8,387 nt of DNA from Acidobacteriota bacterium. Its GTDB lineage: Bacteria > Acidobacteriota > Terriglobia > Terriglobales > Acidobacteriaceae. The notes beneath the pieces were generated by a model. That model did no database searches. It was not told where the DNA came from and was given only the letters and a program-made list of their open reading frames with translations. This document shows positions 1 through 6,578 of this stretch, in pieces (the stretch's first letter is position 1; every line of letters begins with the position of its first letter). The stretch lies in contig JAEKKE010000255.1 of assembly GCA_019510535.1 (NCBI GenBank), forward strand, positions 1-8,387, read 5' to 3'. The translations under genes and the position numbers were made by a program.

Positions 1-965
1 TCTTTCGCGTCCTGGTCGAGGAGGCGAACGATGATAGCGTCGTCCTTCGCTTCAAAGTCGGTGAAGCCGAGAACCTTACTGCCCCACGGGCCACGCTTCT
101 TCGGGTCGGTCGTCCAGTCGACGAGTTCCGCGCCACCGCCCCCCGAGATGACAAACGATGTTGGATGTCCAGCAAACTCCAGGTGCTGTAGATCGTGGTC
201 GTGGCCGGTGAGGTAAAAATCGACTTTGGCGGCACGCAGCAGATCGTCCCAGCGCTTGATCAGTAGATGGTTGTCCTTATGGATGCCGTTGCTAAAGAGC
301 GGATGGTGGGCGACGACGGCGACGAAGGGCGTGGTGCGCGGTTTGGCAAGTTCCTGCTTGAACCACTCTTCTTGCTCGTCACGGTGCTCACGCTTCATCG
401 TGAAGGACCATGGCCATGGATCACTCTTCGTTCCCGGCAGGTTTGAGTCCAGGCAGATAAAGGTCACGATCGGCTTCGCCTGCGGCCAGGTGAAGGTGTA
501 CCAGCGCGACGGCATGTACCAGCGGGTTCCCTCGTGGCGCTTGGCGTAGCCGAGCTGCATCTCAACCTTATTGCCGATCTTGTACTCGTAGTCGTGATTG
601 CCCAACACGGCGTAGGCAGGCCCTGGAAAATGCGACTTGGGATACATCTGCTCAAACTGGCTCTGCCAGCGGGGGGAGTCATCACTGAGCGTGCCGTACC
701 AGTTATCGCCCAACATAAACAGGCTCTCCGGGTGAATCTGACGGACATCGACGTAGCTCTTCATCCCGTTGGCCGTGGCCACCTGCTGTTCGAGATACTT
801 GTCGGTGCCCCAATCCCCGAGCATCAGCATATGGGCGGCATTGCGATCCGGAGCGGGTGACGGAAGCTGTCCAAAGACGGCGCGCGGCTGGATCGCCGCC
901 AAAGCGGAGAAGGCCACCGTCTGCTTCAAAAACGATCGCCGGGATATAGAACCTGTCTTGCTCAT
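1..965 (-). CDS. Tat-exported metallophosphoesterase, purple acid phosphatase (TRAP/ACP5)-like, 3'-partial
   Basis: 321 codons are visible; the C-terminus lies left of the window. The protein probably hydrolyses phosphate monoesters outside the cytoplasm. Residues 8-14 read SRRSFLK, a textbook twin-arginine signal, followed by a short hydrophobic stretch ending near AVFGQ (about 29-33). The calcineurin-like metal ligands appear in the expected order: GDWG (D51), GDNWY (D87 and Y90), GNHD (N123, H124), AHHPLFSNG (H220) and GHDHDLQ (H255, H257). GDNWY matches the GDNFY of mammalian tartrate-resistant (purple) acid phosphatase, where the Tyr is an iron ligand. The start at 965 is supported by GAGGAAG just upstream and by the immediate Tat motif. 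It is divergent from the permease gene. Family assignment is strong; the natural substrate cannot be read from sequence. The frame stays open to base 1, so no stop is visible. Confidence 0.93.
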   Translation of the reverse strand, partial: MSKTGSISRRSFLKQTVAFSALAAIQPRAVFGQLPSPAPDRNAAHMLMLGDWGTDKYLEQQVATANGMKSYVDVRQIHPESLFMLGDNWYGTLSDDSPRWQSQFEQMYPKSHFPGPAYAVLGNHDYEYKIGNKVEMQLGYAKRHEGTRWYMPSRWYTFTWPQAKPIVTFICLDSNLPGTKSDPWPWSFTMKREHRDEQEEWFKQELAKPRTTPFVAVVAHHPLFSNGIHKDNHLLIKRWDDLLRAAKVDFYLTGHDHDLQHLEFAGHPTSFVISGGGGAELVDWTTDPKKRGPWGSKVLGFTDFEAKDDAIIVRLLDQDAK

Positions 966-1108
966 CACTTCCTCATCAGACGCAGAAAACGGCCAGCGCG
1001 TCACCTTTAAATTGCCGGTTGGCCCATCTCACCATTGGAAGAGAAAGGCCTTAAGTGCCCATTAAGCCAGAGTGAGAACACAGGTGGTTCGATGACCTCA
1101 GGCAGGGC
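966..1108. promoter_or_regulatory. Divergent intergenic control region (phosphatase / permease)
   Basis: This 143-nt gap separates two divergent starts, so promoters for both genes should lie here. I see no convincing -35/-10 pair in either direction. The only structured element is a small imperfect inverted repeat at 1047-1068, GGC-C-TTAA / TTAA-GCC around a 7-nt centre, which could be an operator. Shine-Dalgarno-like sequences sit at both ends: GAGGAAG before 965 on the minus strand and AGGCAGG before 1109 on the plus strand. Operator status is a guess. Confidence 0.35.
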
Positions 1109-2536
1109 GTGCTACCCTCACTTCAACCCATGCCATCGCAGACCGCACCGCCAGCCGTCCACGCCGAACTGCCTCGTGTACTCGAAGCATCGCATGCCAC
1201 GGCGCTGGTGATCGGCATCATCATTGGCTCGGGAATCTTTCTTGTACCGTCGGAGATGATGCGGGCCGTGGGCTCCTCGGCGATGGTCTACGCCGTGTGG
1301 ATCGTCGGTGGCATTCTCTCCCTCTTCGGAGCCATGACCTATGCGGAAATCTCCGCGACGCGCCCGCGTTACGGCGGCGAATACGCCTATCTGCGCGAAG
1401 CGTATGGCGATCTGACCGGCTTTGTTTTCATGTGGACACAGGTGACGATCGCGAAACCCTCGTCGATTGCATCCATTGCGAGTGGCGTGGTACGCGTGCT
1501 GGAAAACTTTGCCGTCTTCCACTTCTTCACCCAGCCTGTCTTTCCACACGTCGTCTGGGGACAGCTTGCCGCCATTGCCTTTACCTGGCTGATCACCGGC
1601 CTGAACATCCTGGGCACGCGCAAAGCCGGAAACACGCAGCGACTGCTGCTTATCATGAAGGTCTTCCTGGTGCTTGGCGTCGTCGGCATCTGCTTCTTTG
1701 GGGGACATGGTAGCGTTGCCAACTTCCATACGACGTTCAGCGGCGCGCGCGGCGGGTTCTCCGGCTTCATGGTCGCGCTAATTGCAGCGCTATGGGCGTA
1801 TGACGGATGGTCCGATGTCACGCATACTGCGGGCGAGATCAAGAATCCGAGCCGTTCATTACCCGTCGCCCTCATCGCCGGAGTCGCCATCGTTGGCGTG
1901 CTGTACATGCTGACCAACGCAGCAATCCAATTCGTGCTTCCGGCAGTGGCGATTGCCCACGCCGATCGTCCGGCAGTAGCCGCCATGTTCACCAGCGCTC
2001 CGCCGATCGCAGCAATGATCTTCTCAGCCGTGCTGGCCGTGGGCTACGGAAGCACTTTTATCGGATCGTCACTGACCGGCGCGCGTATCCCCTTCGCGGC
2101 AGCGCGCGACGGTCTGTTCTTCCGCGGGCTGGCATGGGTGCATCCCCGATTCAAAACACCAGCGGCTGCACTGATTCTGCAGGCAGTGCTATGCAGCGTT
2201 CTTCTGCTGCTGATCAATACCTTCCAGGGATTGTTCTCGCTGGCTATCTTTTCGGAGTGGCTGTTCTACGCGGCAGTGACGGCTTCGGTCTTCGTCTTCC
2301 GCAAGCGGGAACCGGACGCACCGCGGCCCTACTCCGTAACCGGATACCCAGTGGTGCCGGCGATCTTTGTACTGTGCGCAGTTGTGCTGCTGGTGTTTTC
2401 AATCGTCGATCAGCCACGGAACTCGGGCATCGGCGCGGTGATTATCGCCTGCGGTGTTCCGCTGTATTACCTGCTGAAGCGCTCGGGCGTGCTGCGACCT
2501 GCCGGAGCGTCTGCACCAGCGAACGAAGCACCGTAG
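1109..2536 (+). CDS. APC-superfamily amino acid permease (LAT/SteT-like)
   Basis: A 475-residue inner-membrane transporter, the usual size for a 12-helix amino acid-polyamine-organocation permease. Helix 1 carries the broken-helix substrate motif GSGIF (residues 40-44). It is followed by the conserved helix 2-3 region AMTYAEISATRPRYGGEYAY (about 75-94), which is typical of the L-type/serine-threonine exchanger branch. Helix 6 has LWAYDGWSD (228-236) and EIKNPSR follows at 243-249. Further hydrophobic segments continue to about residue 455, ending in a short Ala/Pro-rich tail. The start is uncertain: GTG at 1109 has AGGCAGG just upstream, while the in-frame ATG at 1130 (residue 8) has no good ribosome binding site; both keep all domains. 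The gene stands alone on its strand, and its transcript probably ends at the hairpins at 2574-2756. Amino acid transport is secure; the specific substrate and the exchange versus symport mechanism are not. Confidence 0.92.
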   Translation: MLPSLQPMPSQTAPPAVHAELPRVLEASHATALVIGIIIGSGIFLVPSEMMRAVGSSAMVYAVWIVGGILSLFGAMTYAEISATRPRYGGEYAYLREAYGDLTGFVFMWTQVTIAKPSSIASIASGVVRVLENFAVFHFFTQPVFPHVVWGQLAAIAFTWLITGLNILGTRKAGNTQRLLLIMKVFLVLGVVGICFFGGHGSVANFHTTFSGARGGFSGFMVALIAALWAYDGWSDVTHTAGEIKNPSRSLPVALIAGVAIVGVLYMLTNAAIQFVLPAVAIAHADRPAVAAMFTSAPPIAAMIFSAVLAVGYGSTFIGSSLTGARIPFAAARDGLFFRGLAWVHPRFKTPAAALILQAVLCSVLLLLINTFQGLFSLAIFSEWLFYAAVTASVFVFRKREPDAPRPYSVTGYPVVPAIFVLCAVVLLVFSIVDQPRNSGIGAVIIACGVPLYYLLKRSGVLRPAGASAPANEAP

Positions 2537-2573
2537 ATGGGCCATCCAATTCAGTTGGTGGGAGCAGCAGGGT

Positions 2574-2650
2574 CCCCGGCCAGCTTTGCTGGCTGGGGTG
2601 TTCAGCGGGCTTCAGCCCGAACATCCGTCCATTGCGATGCAATGGACGGA
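2574..2650. repeat. Three abutting stem-loops (REP-like palindromic cluster)
   Basis: Three hairpins lie end to end with no unpaired base between them. Hairpin 1 (2574-2598) pairs CCCCGGCCAGC with GCTGGCTGGGG around a TTT loop, with one G-T wobble. Hairpin 2 (2599-2623) has TGTT/AACA and CGGGC/GCCCG around a TTCA tetraloop, with a 3-nt CAG bulge. Hairpin 3 (2624-2650) is a perfect 12-bp stem, TCCGTCCATTGC / GCAATGGACGGA, with loop GAT. An alternative outer pairing, CTGG(G)GTG at 2593-2600 with CACCCAG at 2652-2658, would compete with hairpins 1 and 2. The cluster begins 38 nt after the permease stop. It resembles dispersed extragenic palindromes; whether it is repeated elsewhere cannot be seen here. 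Confidence 0.75.
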
Positions 2651-2719
2651 GCACCCAGAGCATGGGCTTTCCCGAATCTGTCGCTCCTAGAAAAGCGAAT
2701 CTCTACGGGATGACAAATT

Positions 2720-2756
2720 AAAACAACGGTTCGACCTATGCTCGAACTGTTGTTTT
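2720..2756. terminator. Bidirectional intrinsic terminator between the permease gene and lysA
   Basis: AAAACAACGGTTCGA (2720-2734) pairs with TCGAACTGTTGTTTT (2742-2756) around a 7-nt loop: 15 pairs including one G-T wobble. The A-rich and T-rich stem ends give a U-run in either direction, and on the minus strand the run continues into AATTT. Its place between two convergent genes, 17 nt past the lysA stop, fits a shared terminator. Confidence 0.85.
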
Positions 2757-2773
2757 GTACATGGTCCGGGTGT

Positions 2774-3994
2774 CTAGAGCACTTCCTGCGTCAGCATCTC
2801 GTCGACCGTCTCGCGGCGGCGGATACGCTTTGTCTTACCGTTGCGGACCAACACCTCGGCGACGCGGGAGCGGGTGTTGTAATTCGAGGCCAGGGACATG
2901 CCATACGCTCCCGCATCGAGCAGTGCGACCAGATCACCTGACTTGACCGCAGGCAGCTCGCGATCGCGGGCAAAGAAATCTCCCGACTCACAGACCGGGC
3001 CGACGATATCGGCAACGATGGTCTTCTTCGACATCGACTGCTTCACCGGCAGGATCTCGTGATGTGCCTGGTAGAGCGCCGGACGGATCAGGTCATTCAT
3101 CGCCGCATCCGTAATCACGAAGGTCTTGGTGCCGTTCACCTTGGTGTAGAGCACGCGTGAGAGCAGTGTTCCCGCCTGAGCGACGAAGAAACGGCCAGGA
3201 CCGAGTCCGCCCCCAGCATCGACATAGCGGATATTGAGGCCATCCGTGCGAAGCTGCTTCACCAGATCCACGACGCGCGCCAGGGCCGAGCCAAAAGGCT
3301 CCGTCGAGCGGATCTGCGAGCCGATATGTACCGAGACACCTGCCGGCTCAAGCCACTGCTTCTTTGCAGCACGGCGGTACACCTTGCGGGCAATACGGAT
3401 ATCGATGCCGAACTTGTGTTCGCGCAGACCGGTGGAGATGTAGGGATGCGTCTCGGCGAAGACATCCGGATTCACACGCAGAGCGATACGAGCCTTCTTC
3501 TTCAGCTTCGCGGCTCGTTCTGCCAGCAGCTCAAGCTCGGCCTCGCTCTCGACGTTGAACATCAGGATGCCGGCCTTGAGAGCAAGATCCATCTCCGCGG
3601 CCTGCTTGCCCACACCGGAGAAGACGACGCGCTTGGCGGCATCTTTCGAGACGCGCAGAACGCGCTCCAGCTCTCCGCCGGAGACGATATCGAAACCGGT
3701 GCCGGACTGCGCCAGCAGCTTCAGGATCGCAAGCGACGAGTTCGCCTTTACGGCATAGCAGACCGTGTGATCGACACCGGCAAACTCACGGGCGAAGAGG
3801 TTGCGGCGTTCCAGGATCTGGTCGCCGGAGTAGACATAGAGTGGCGTTCCGAACTTCTGAGCCAGACTCTCCAGGGAGACGCCGCTGCATGCGAGCGAAC
3901 GCCCCTGGTAGGAAAAGGGACGGGCTTGATTCGTGGATTGTGTGTTGGTCGACTTCGGGGAGACAGCGTTTACCTTGGCCTTCACTTCGCTCAC
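2774..3994 (-). CDS. lysA: Diaminopimelate decarboxylase with an apparent internal in-frame deletion
   Basis: A fold-III PLP enzyme that decarboxylates meso-diaminopimelate to lysine, the last step of lysine synthesis. The start chosen is GTG at 3994, giving 406 residues; the frame is open upstream to 4234, but that part merely overlaps the PspC-like gene and encodes nothing family-like. Motifs in order: FGTPLYVYS (48-56), YAVKAN with PLP lysine K83, FDIVSGGELE (101-110), HPYISTGL and HKFGI (183-197), HIGSQI (223-228), DAGGGLG (259-265), MNDLIRPALY (299-308), CESGD (335-339) and DAGAYG (360-365). Oddity: GGGLG runs straight into PGR (266-268). From memory of the family, some 30-45 residues normally lie between them, ending in the Glu of EPGR. 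That piece of the barrel is absent although the frame is kept. Catalytic and dimer-interface residues elsewhere look intact. Identity is certain; activity of this version is doubtful. It overlaps the upstream gene stop by four bases (GTGA). Confidence 0.93.
   Translation of the reverse strand: MSEVKAKVNAVSPKSTNTQSTNQARPFSYQGRSLACSGVSLESLAQKFGTPLYVYSGDQILERRNLFAREFAGVDHTVCYAVKANSSLAILKLLAQSGTGFDIVSGGELERVLRVSKDAAKRVVFSGVGKQAAEMDLALKAGILMFNVESEAELELLAERAAKLKKKARIALRVNPDVFAETHPYISTGLREHKFGIDIRIARKVYRRAAKKQWLEPAGVSVHIGSQIRSTEPFGSALARVVDLVKQLRTDGLNIRYVDAGGGLGPGRFFVAQAGTLLSRVLYTKVNGTKTFVITDAAMNDLIRPALYQAHHEILPVKQSMSKKTIVADIVGPVCESGDFFARDRELPAVKSGDLVALLDAGAYGMSLASNYNTRSRVAEVLVRNGKTKRIRRRETVDEMLTQEVL
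3991..3994 (-). promoter_or_regulatory. GTGA stop/start overlap coupling the PspC-like gene to lysA
   Basis: Read on the minus strand, the four bases GTGA contain the lysA start (GTG, 3994-3992) and the PspC-like stop (TGA, 3993-3991). Only a weak GAGAG precedes the GTG, so lysA translation may depend on ribosomes finishing the upstream gene. Confidence 0.7.
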
Positions 3995-4326
3995 GGAACT
4001 CTCGTCGGCGGCCCTGCGGGCAGCGCGTAACTTTCTTCTGGAATTGCTATCCACAGGATGATGTACGCCACAACGCCGGTGCCACAGAGGACGACGGCAA
4101 GCAGCCAGGCCACGCGAACCATGCTCACATCCCAACCATAGCGGCGGGCGATGCCGAGACAGACGCCGGCGATAACCCGGTTGGCCCGCGGACGGGTTAT
4201 GCCGTCGAAATTGACGGGCGGGTTTCCGGCCCAAGCAACATCACCGAAAGAGGCAACAGACGCACCGCAGGCAGAACAAAAGCTGGCCCCGGCGTTTACT
4301 TGCTTTCCGCAACGAGAACAGTACAT
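3991..4326 (-). CDS. Zinc-ribbon / PspC-domain membrane protein
   Basis: A 111-residue protein with two modules. Residues 3-20 form a zinc ribbon with Cys at 3, 6, 17 and 20 (CSRCG...CSACG). Residues about 46-96 match the PspC domain, with RVIAGVCLGIARRYGWD followed by a single hydrophobic membrane segment (about 62-84) and the IPEE end typical of the family. PspC proteins belong to phage-shock/envelope-stress systems, but many small zinc-ribbon PspC proteins have no known role and no Psp partners are present here. The start at 4326 is preferred because GGGAG lies 7 nt upstream; an in-frame ATG at 4353 adds nine unlikely residues and has no ribosome binding site. The stop TGA overlaps the GTG of lysA, so the two are probably co-transcribed and translationally coupled. 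Confidence 0.88.
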   Translation of the reverse strand: MYCSRCGKQVNAGASFCSACGASVASFGDVAWAGNPPVNFDGITRPRANRVIAGVCLGIARRYGWDVSMVRVAWLLAVVLCGTGVVAYIILWIAIPEESYALPAGPPTRVP

Positions 4327-4393
4327 GGTTACACTCCCATGGAAGAATTCCATTGTTTCATACGCTGTATGCTCTCTATTCGTTCCAGCAAAG

Positions 4394-4423
4394 CAGAAGG
4401 CCCGGCATGTGCCGGGCCTTCTG
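4394..4423 (-). terminator. Intrinsic terminator downstream of the BON-domain gene
   Basis: AGAAGGCCCGGCA (4395-4407) and TGCCGGGCCTTCT (4410-4422) form a perfect 13-bp stem, extended by one C-G pair at 4394/4423. On the minus strand it begins 14 nt after the BON gene stop and is followed by CTTTG, a poor U-run. It separates that gene from the PspC-like/lysA operon, whose promoter must then lie within about 4327-4393. Confidence 0.8.
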
Positions 4424-4436
4424 TCGTAGTGAGCAA

Positions 4437-5813
4437 TTAGTAGCGGTAGTAACCGCGATAGTACGGACGGTAGTACGGGCGGTAATAGCCGCCACGGTAG
4501 AAGTACGGTCCAGGTCCGCCAATAACCACCGCGCCATAGGGATAGGCGTACGGATAGGGATACGGGTATGGACGCGGCCCCATGGCCGGAGGTCCGCCGG
4601 CGGGGCCGGCTCCGTAGGCCAGGCGGTTGAGCTCCTGCTGGTCAACTGTCGCGACAGTGACCGGCTGCGAGACGCGGAAGCGGAGTACAGCCTCTCCGGG
4701 AACCCAGACGTTTCCGCTGGGGGATGCGGCCGCCGCGCCCAGGCCAACGCCACCACCGACGCCGGCTCCGATGGCTGCGCCGGCTCCGCCACCGGCAACG
4801 CCACCGATAATGGCTCCGATAGCGGCGCCGCCAAGGGTACTGTCCACGCTGGTGACGGCCTTATCGCCTCCGTTGCGCGTCCAGGGCTCGGAGGTGAGGG
4901 CAAACTCCTGTCCGCCAAGTGAGACTCCGGTCAGCTGCAGTGAGAGCGACCCGCGGCCCTTTAGGGCTCCGGCGTTCGACACATTGGCAACCTGGCCGTG
5001 GACGGTGGCGCCGCGCGGGATAGCAATCGCCCCATCGGCGACGATGTCCGCGACGACCGTTCCGTCAAAGCTCATGCCGGGCTGCGCATTGTGGCTATCG
5101 AGCGGCTGGTTGATACGGACCGAGAGAACGGTTCCCGCAGGCACTGTGACCATGCGTCCGGCCTGCTGTCCTCCACCCTGGTAAGGCTGCTGCTGGTTAG
5201 GATAGTTGCCTTGGGCCTGCTGCGGCGGAGCTCCAGGATACGGATACGGACCGTAGACACGGCGTTGGTACGGTCCGCGAGGAGCCGGATATCCCGGCTG
5301 CGCCTGAGGATACTGGGGCTGCTGATCCGGCTGTGCTTGCTGATTCGGCTGGGCCGGGGGGGCGGCCTGCGGATCCATTGGCTGCTGGTTCTGGGCCTGC
5401 TGGTCAGCAGTAACGGGGGGATACTGCTGCGGCTGGGCCTGACCCGGCTCGTTCTGCGCTTCGGCAATGGCCGCCGCGCCGGTATCTTCTGGGTTCGGAG
5501 CTGCGGAAGTGCTGGTTGAAACCGCTCCGAGGGCGAGTTCATCCACAACTTTGGTGACGCCGTTGGTCTGTGCCGCCGCCTGTTCGGCGGCGTGGCGGGC
5601 GTTATCATCGGTCACCGTTCCGGTGAGCGTGACCGTTCCGAAGGCAACCGAGGCCTGGATGTCCTGATTCTGCAGCGATGCGTCGGCGGCAAGCCGCTTC
5701 AGTACGTCCGCCTGGATCTGCGCGTCAGAGACAGTGCTCTTCTTCGCCTGAGCAGATGCACTCGCAACCAGGGCGGCGGCGAGAACTGCGTGAGTAAAAG
5801 TCTTCCAATACAT
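4437..5813 (-). CDS. Secreted BON-domain protein with glycine zipper and Tyr/Pro-rich tail
   Basis: 458 residues from ATG 5813, which has AGGA 5 nt upstream and opens directly into a signal peptide (MYWK then a hydrophobic core, cut near ASA-QA, residue 21-23). An upstream TTG at 5840 is less likely. Residues 31-95 form a BON domain (phospholipid-binding or envelope-associated fold), with GTVTLTGTVTDDNAR as its core. A long Gln/Pro/Tyr-rich linker follows to about residue 220. The next block starts VPAGTVLSVRINQPLD and contains IPRGATVHGQV; it resembles the beta-rich VirB10/TrbI-like repeats seen in many acidobacterial secreted proteins. Then comes a glycine zipper (GGAAIGAIIGGVAGGG and onward) able to insert in or pack at a membrane. 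After a second short beta piece (VPGEAVLRFRVSQPV), the protein ends in PYPYPYPYAYPYG and YYRPYYRPYYRGYYRY. An outer-membrane or periplasmic structural role is inferred; no enzyme motif is seen. Confidence 0.88.
   Translation of the reverse strand: MYWKTFTHAVLAAALVASASAQAKKSTVSDAQIQADVLKRLAADASLQNQDIQASVAFGTVTLTGTVTDDNARHAAEQAAAQTNGVTKVVDELALGAVSTSTSAAPNPEDTGAAAIAEAQNEPGQAQPQQYPPVTADQQAQNQQPMDPQAAPPAQPNQQAQPDQQPQYPQAQPGYPAPRGPYQRRVYGPYPYPGAPPQQAQGNYPNQQQPYQGGGQQAGRMVTVPAGTVLSVRINQPLDSHNAQPGMSFDGTVVADIVADGAIAIPRGATVHGQVANVSNAGALKGRGSLSLQLTGVSLGGQEFALTSEPWTRNGGDKAVTSVDSTLGGAAIGAIIGGVAGGGAGAAIGAGVGGGVGLGAAAASPSGNVWVPGEAVLRFRVSQPVTVATVDQQELNRLAYGAGPAGGPPAMGPRPYPYPYPYAYPYGAVVIGGPGPYFYRGGYYRPYYRPYYRGYYRY
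4441..4582 (-). repeat. Low-complexity coding repeat for the Tyr/Pro/Arg-rich tail
   Basis: The 3' end of the BON-domain gene contains imperfect short repeats, visible on the plus strand as recurring GGTAGTACGG-like units and GGATAGGGATACGGG-like units. They encode tandem YYRP and PY dipeptide-type repeats. Such repeats can change copy number by slippage. Confidence 0.65.
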
Positions 5814-5951
5814 ATGCTTCCTATCCCCCGTCAGTGCCAAAGATTATCGACACTAACCCTGCTGGATCAGACGCGAATTCTGGGGGAAAGTTCTGCTGTC
5901 TGACGGGCGCACCGGCCGAAATCTCGAGGACTCTGCCCTTACCTACAGTTT
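5814..5951 (-). promoter_or_regulatory. Upstream region of the BON-domain gene
   Basis: 138 nt between the stop of the small secreted protein gene and the BON start, both on the minus strand. No clear terminator hairpin is present. A GATAAT (minus strand, near 5844-5849) could serve as a -10 for the BON gene, but no good -35 accompanies it, so the promoter is only tentative. The ribosome binding site AGGAAG lies just before 5813. Confidence 0.3.
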
Positions 5952-6482
5952 CTAGTGGACGTCTTTGTAGTCGGCAGTCAGTTTGTAGCTCCCGTCCTCC
6001 GCACGACGAAGAAAATACTCCTGACGCCAAGAATGGGAGGCCAGTGAGGCTTCACCGACAAACATAATCTCAGCAGACTCCGCGTCCTTGCTCACCAGGC
6101 GTATCGATACGACTTTCCTGCACTGGACGGGAATTGCGTCATCCAGGCTGCCATCAAGAAAATACGCGGCTCCCCGTGCGGGTACAACGTAGATACCGCA
6201 GGTATGCCGCGTAACTCCAGCGTTCGGATTGGGTACATCATAGTCGACCGCTGCGAGCGTCAGTTCTTCTGTGTCATGTGGCCCGACCAATTTGAATATC
6301 TGTTTAGGGTCGATATTCCTGTGGCTGGCGCCGGTCGGCATAAGTGCAGGGTCAAGCTTCTTTTCAAGAACGGCACGTTCGGCCTCCGATGGGGACACCA
6401 GATGGCGTCGCGGCTCCGCGTGCCCCACCGCACCGCCTAGAAAAATCAACGTCAGAACCGTGATTCGGTTATCTGCCCGCAT
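5952..6482 (-). CDS. Small secreted protein of unknown function
   Basis: 176 residues from ATG 6482. I do not recognise a family. Residues 1-22 look like a Sec signal peptide: MRADNR, then a hydrophobic core TVLTLIFLGGAVG, cut after GHA. The mature part is mixed and soluble-looking, with alternating charged and beta-prone stretches. Two cysteines (C95 in HTCGIYVV, C121 in VQCRKVV) could form a disulfide in the periplasm. Upstream AAGG lies about 9 nt before the ATG. The same frame stays open to 6758 across the tRNA gene, but that extension includes the well-known spurious translation GQDLNLRPLGYEPNELPG of an antisense tRNA and must not be included. The gene is divergent from tRNA-fMet and 138 nt upstream of the BON gene on the same strand. 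Confidence 0.72.
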   Translation of the reverse strand: MRADNRITVLTLIFLGGAVGHAEPRRHLVSPSEAERAVLEKKLDPALMPTGASHRNIDPKQIFKLVGPHDTEELTLAAVDYDVPNPNAGVTRHTCGIYVVPARGAAYFLDGSLDDAIPVQCRKVVSIRLVSKDAESAEIMFVGEASLASHSWRQEYFLRRAEDGSYKLTADYKDVH

Positions 6483-6578
6483 CCCTATAGACCTTATCCA
6501 GACCAGAGTCAAAGCTCTCCTGTGATGGACATAGATGCTTGCTATCTCAAAGGAGATGTTAGAGACAGATGGGATGAG

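Noticed and set aside
226..860. Plus-strand frames of about 107 codons in the phosphatase region
   Set aside because: The minus strand encodes a continuous metallophosphoesterase with all metal ligands, so these are shadows.
1118..1992. Long minus-strand frames opposite the permease gene
   Set aside because: Antisense shadows with no recognisable domain; the plus-strand permease explains the coding signal.
1807..2721. 304-codon plus-strand frame inside the permease gene
   Set aside because: Arg/Ser/Cys-rich translation typical of a shifted frame; the overlapping permease frame has clear membrane helices and family motifs.
2537..2773. CRISPR or insertion-sequence remnant between permease and lysA
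   Set aside because: The hairpins differ in sequence, with no regular repeat-spacer pattern, no transposase fragment and no target duplication.
3326..4030. 234-codon plus-strand frame opposite lysA
   Set aside because: It mirrors the GC-rich codon pattern of lysA and has no family features or ribosome binding site.
3995..4234. 80-residue N-terminal extension of lysA
   Set aside because: It overlaps the PspC-like gene in another frame, is Arg/Pro-rich shadow sequence, and resembles no LysA. The GTG overlapping the upstream stop is a natural start.
4441..4582. Non-coding tandem repeat array
   Set aside because: The repeats are in frame with the BON-domain gene and encode its Tyr/Pro-rich tail.
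4353..5519. Plus-strand frames opposite the BON-domain gene
   Set aside because: They are reflections of repeats and Gly/Ala-rich codons of the real minus-strand gene.
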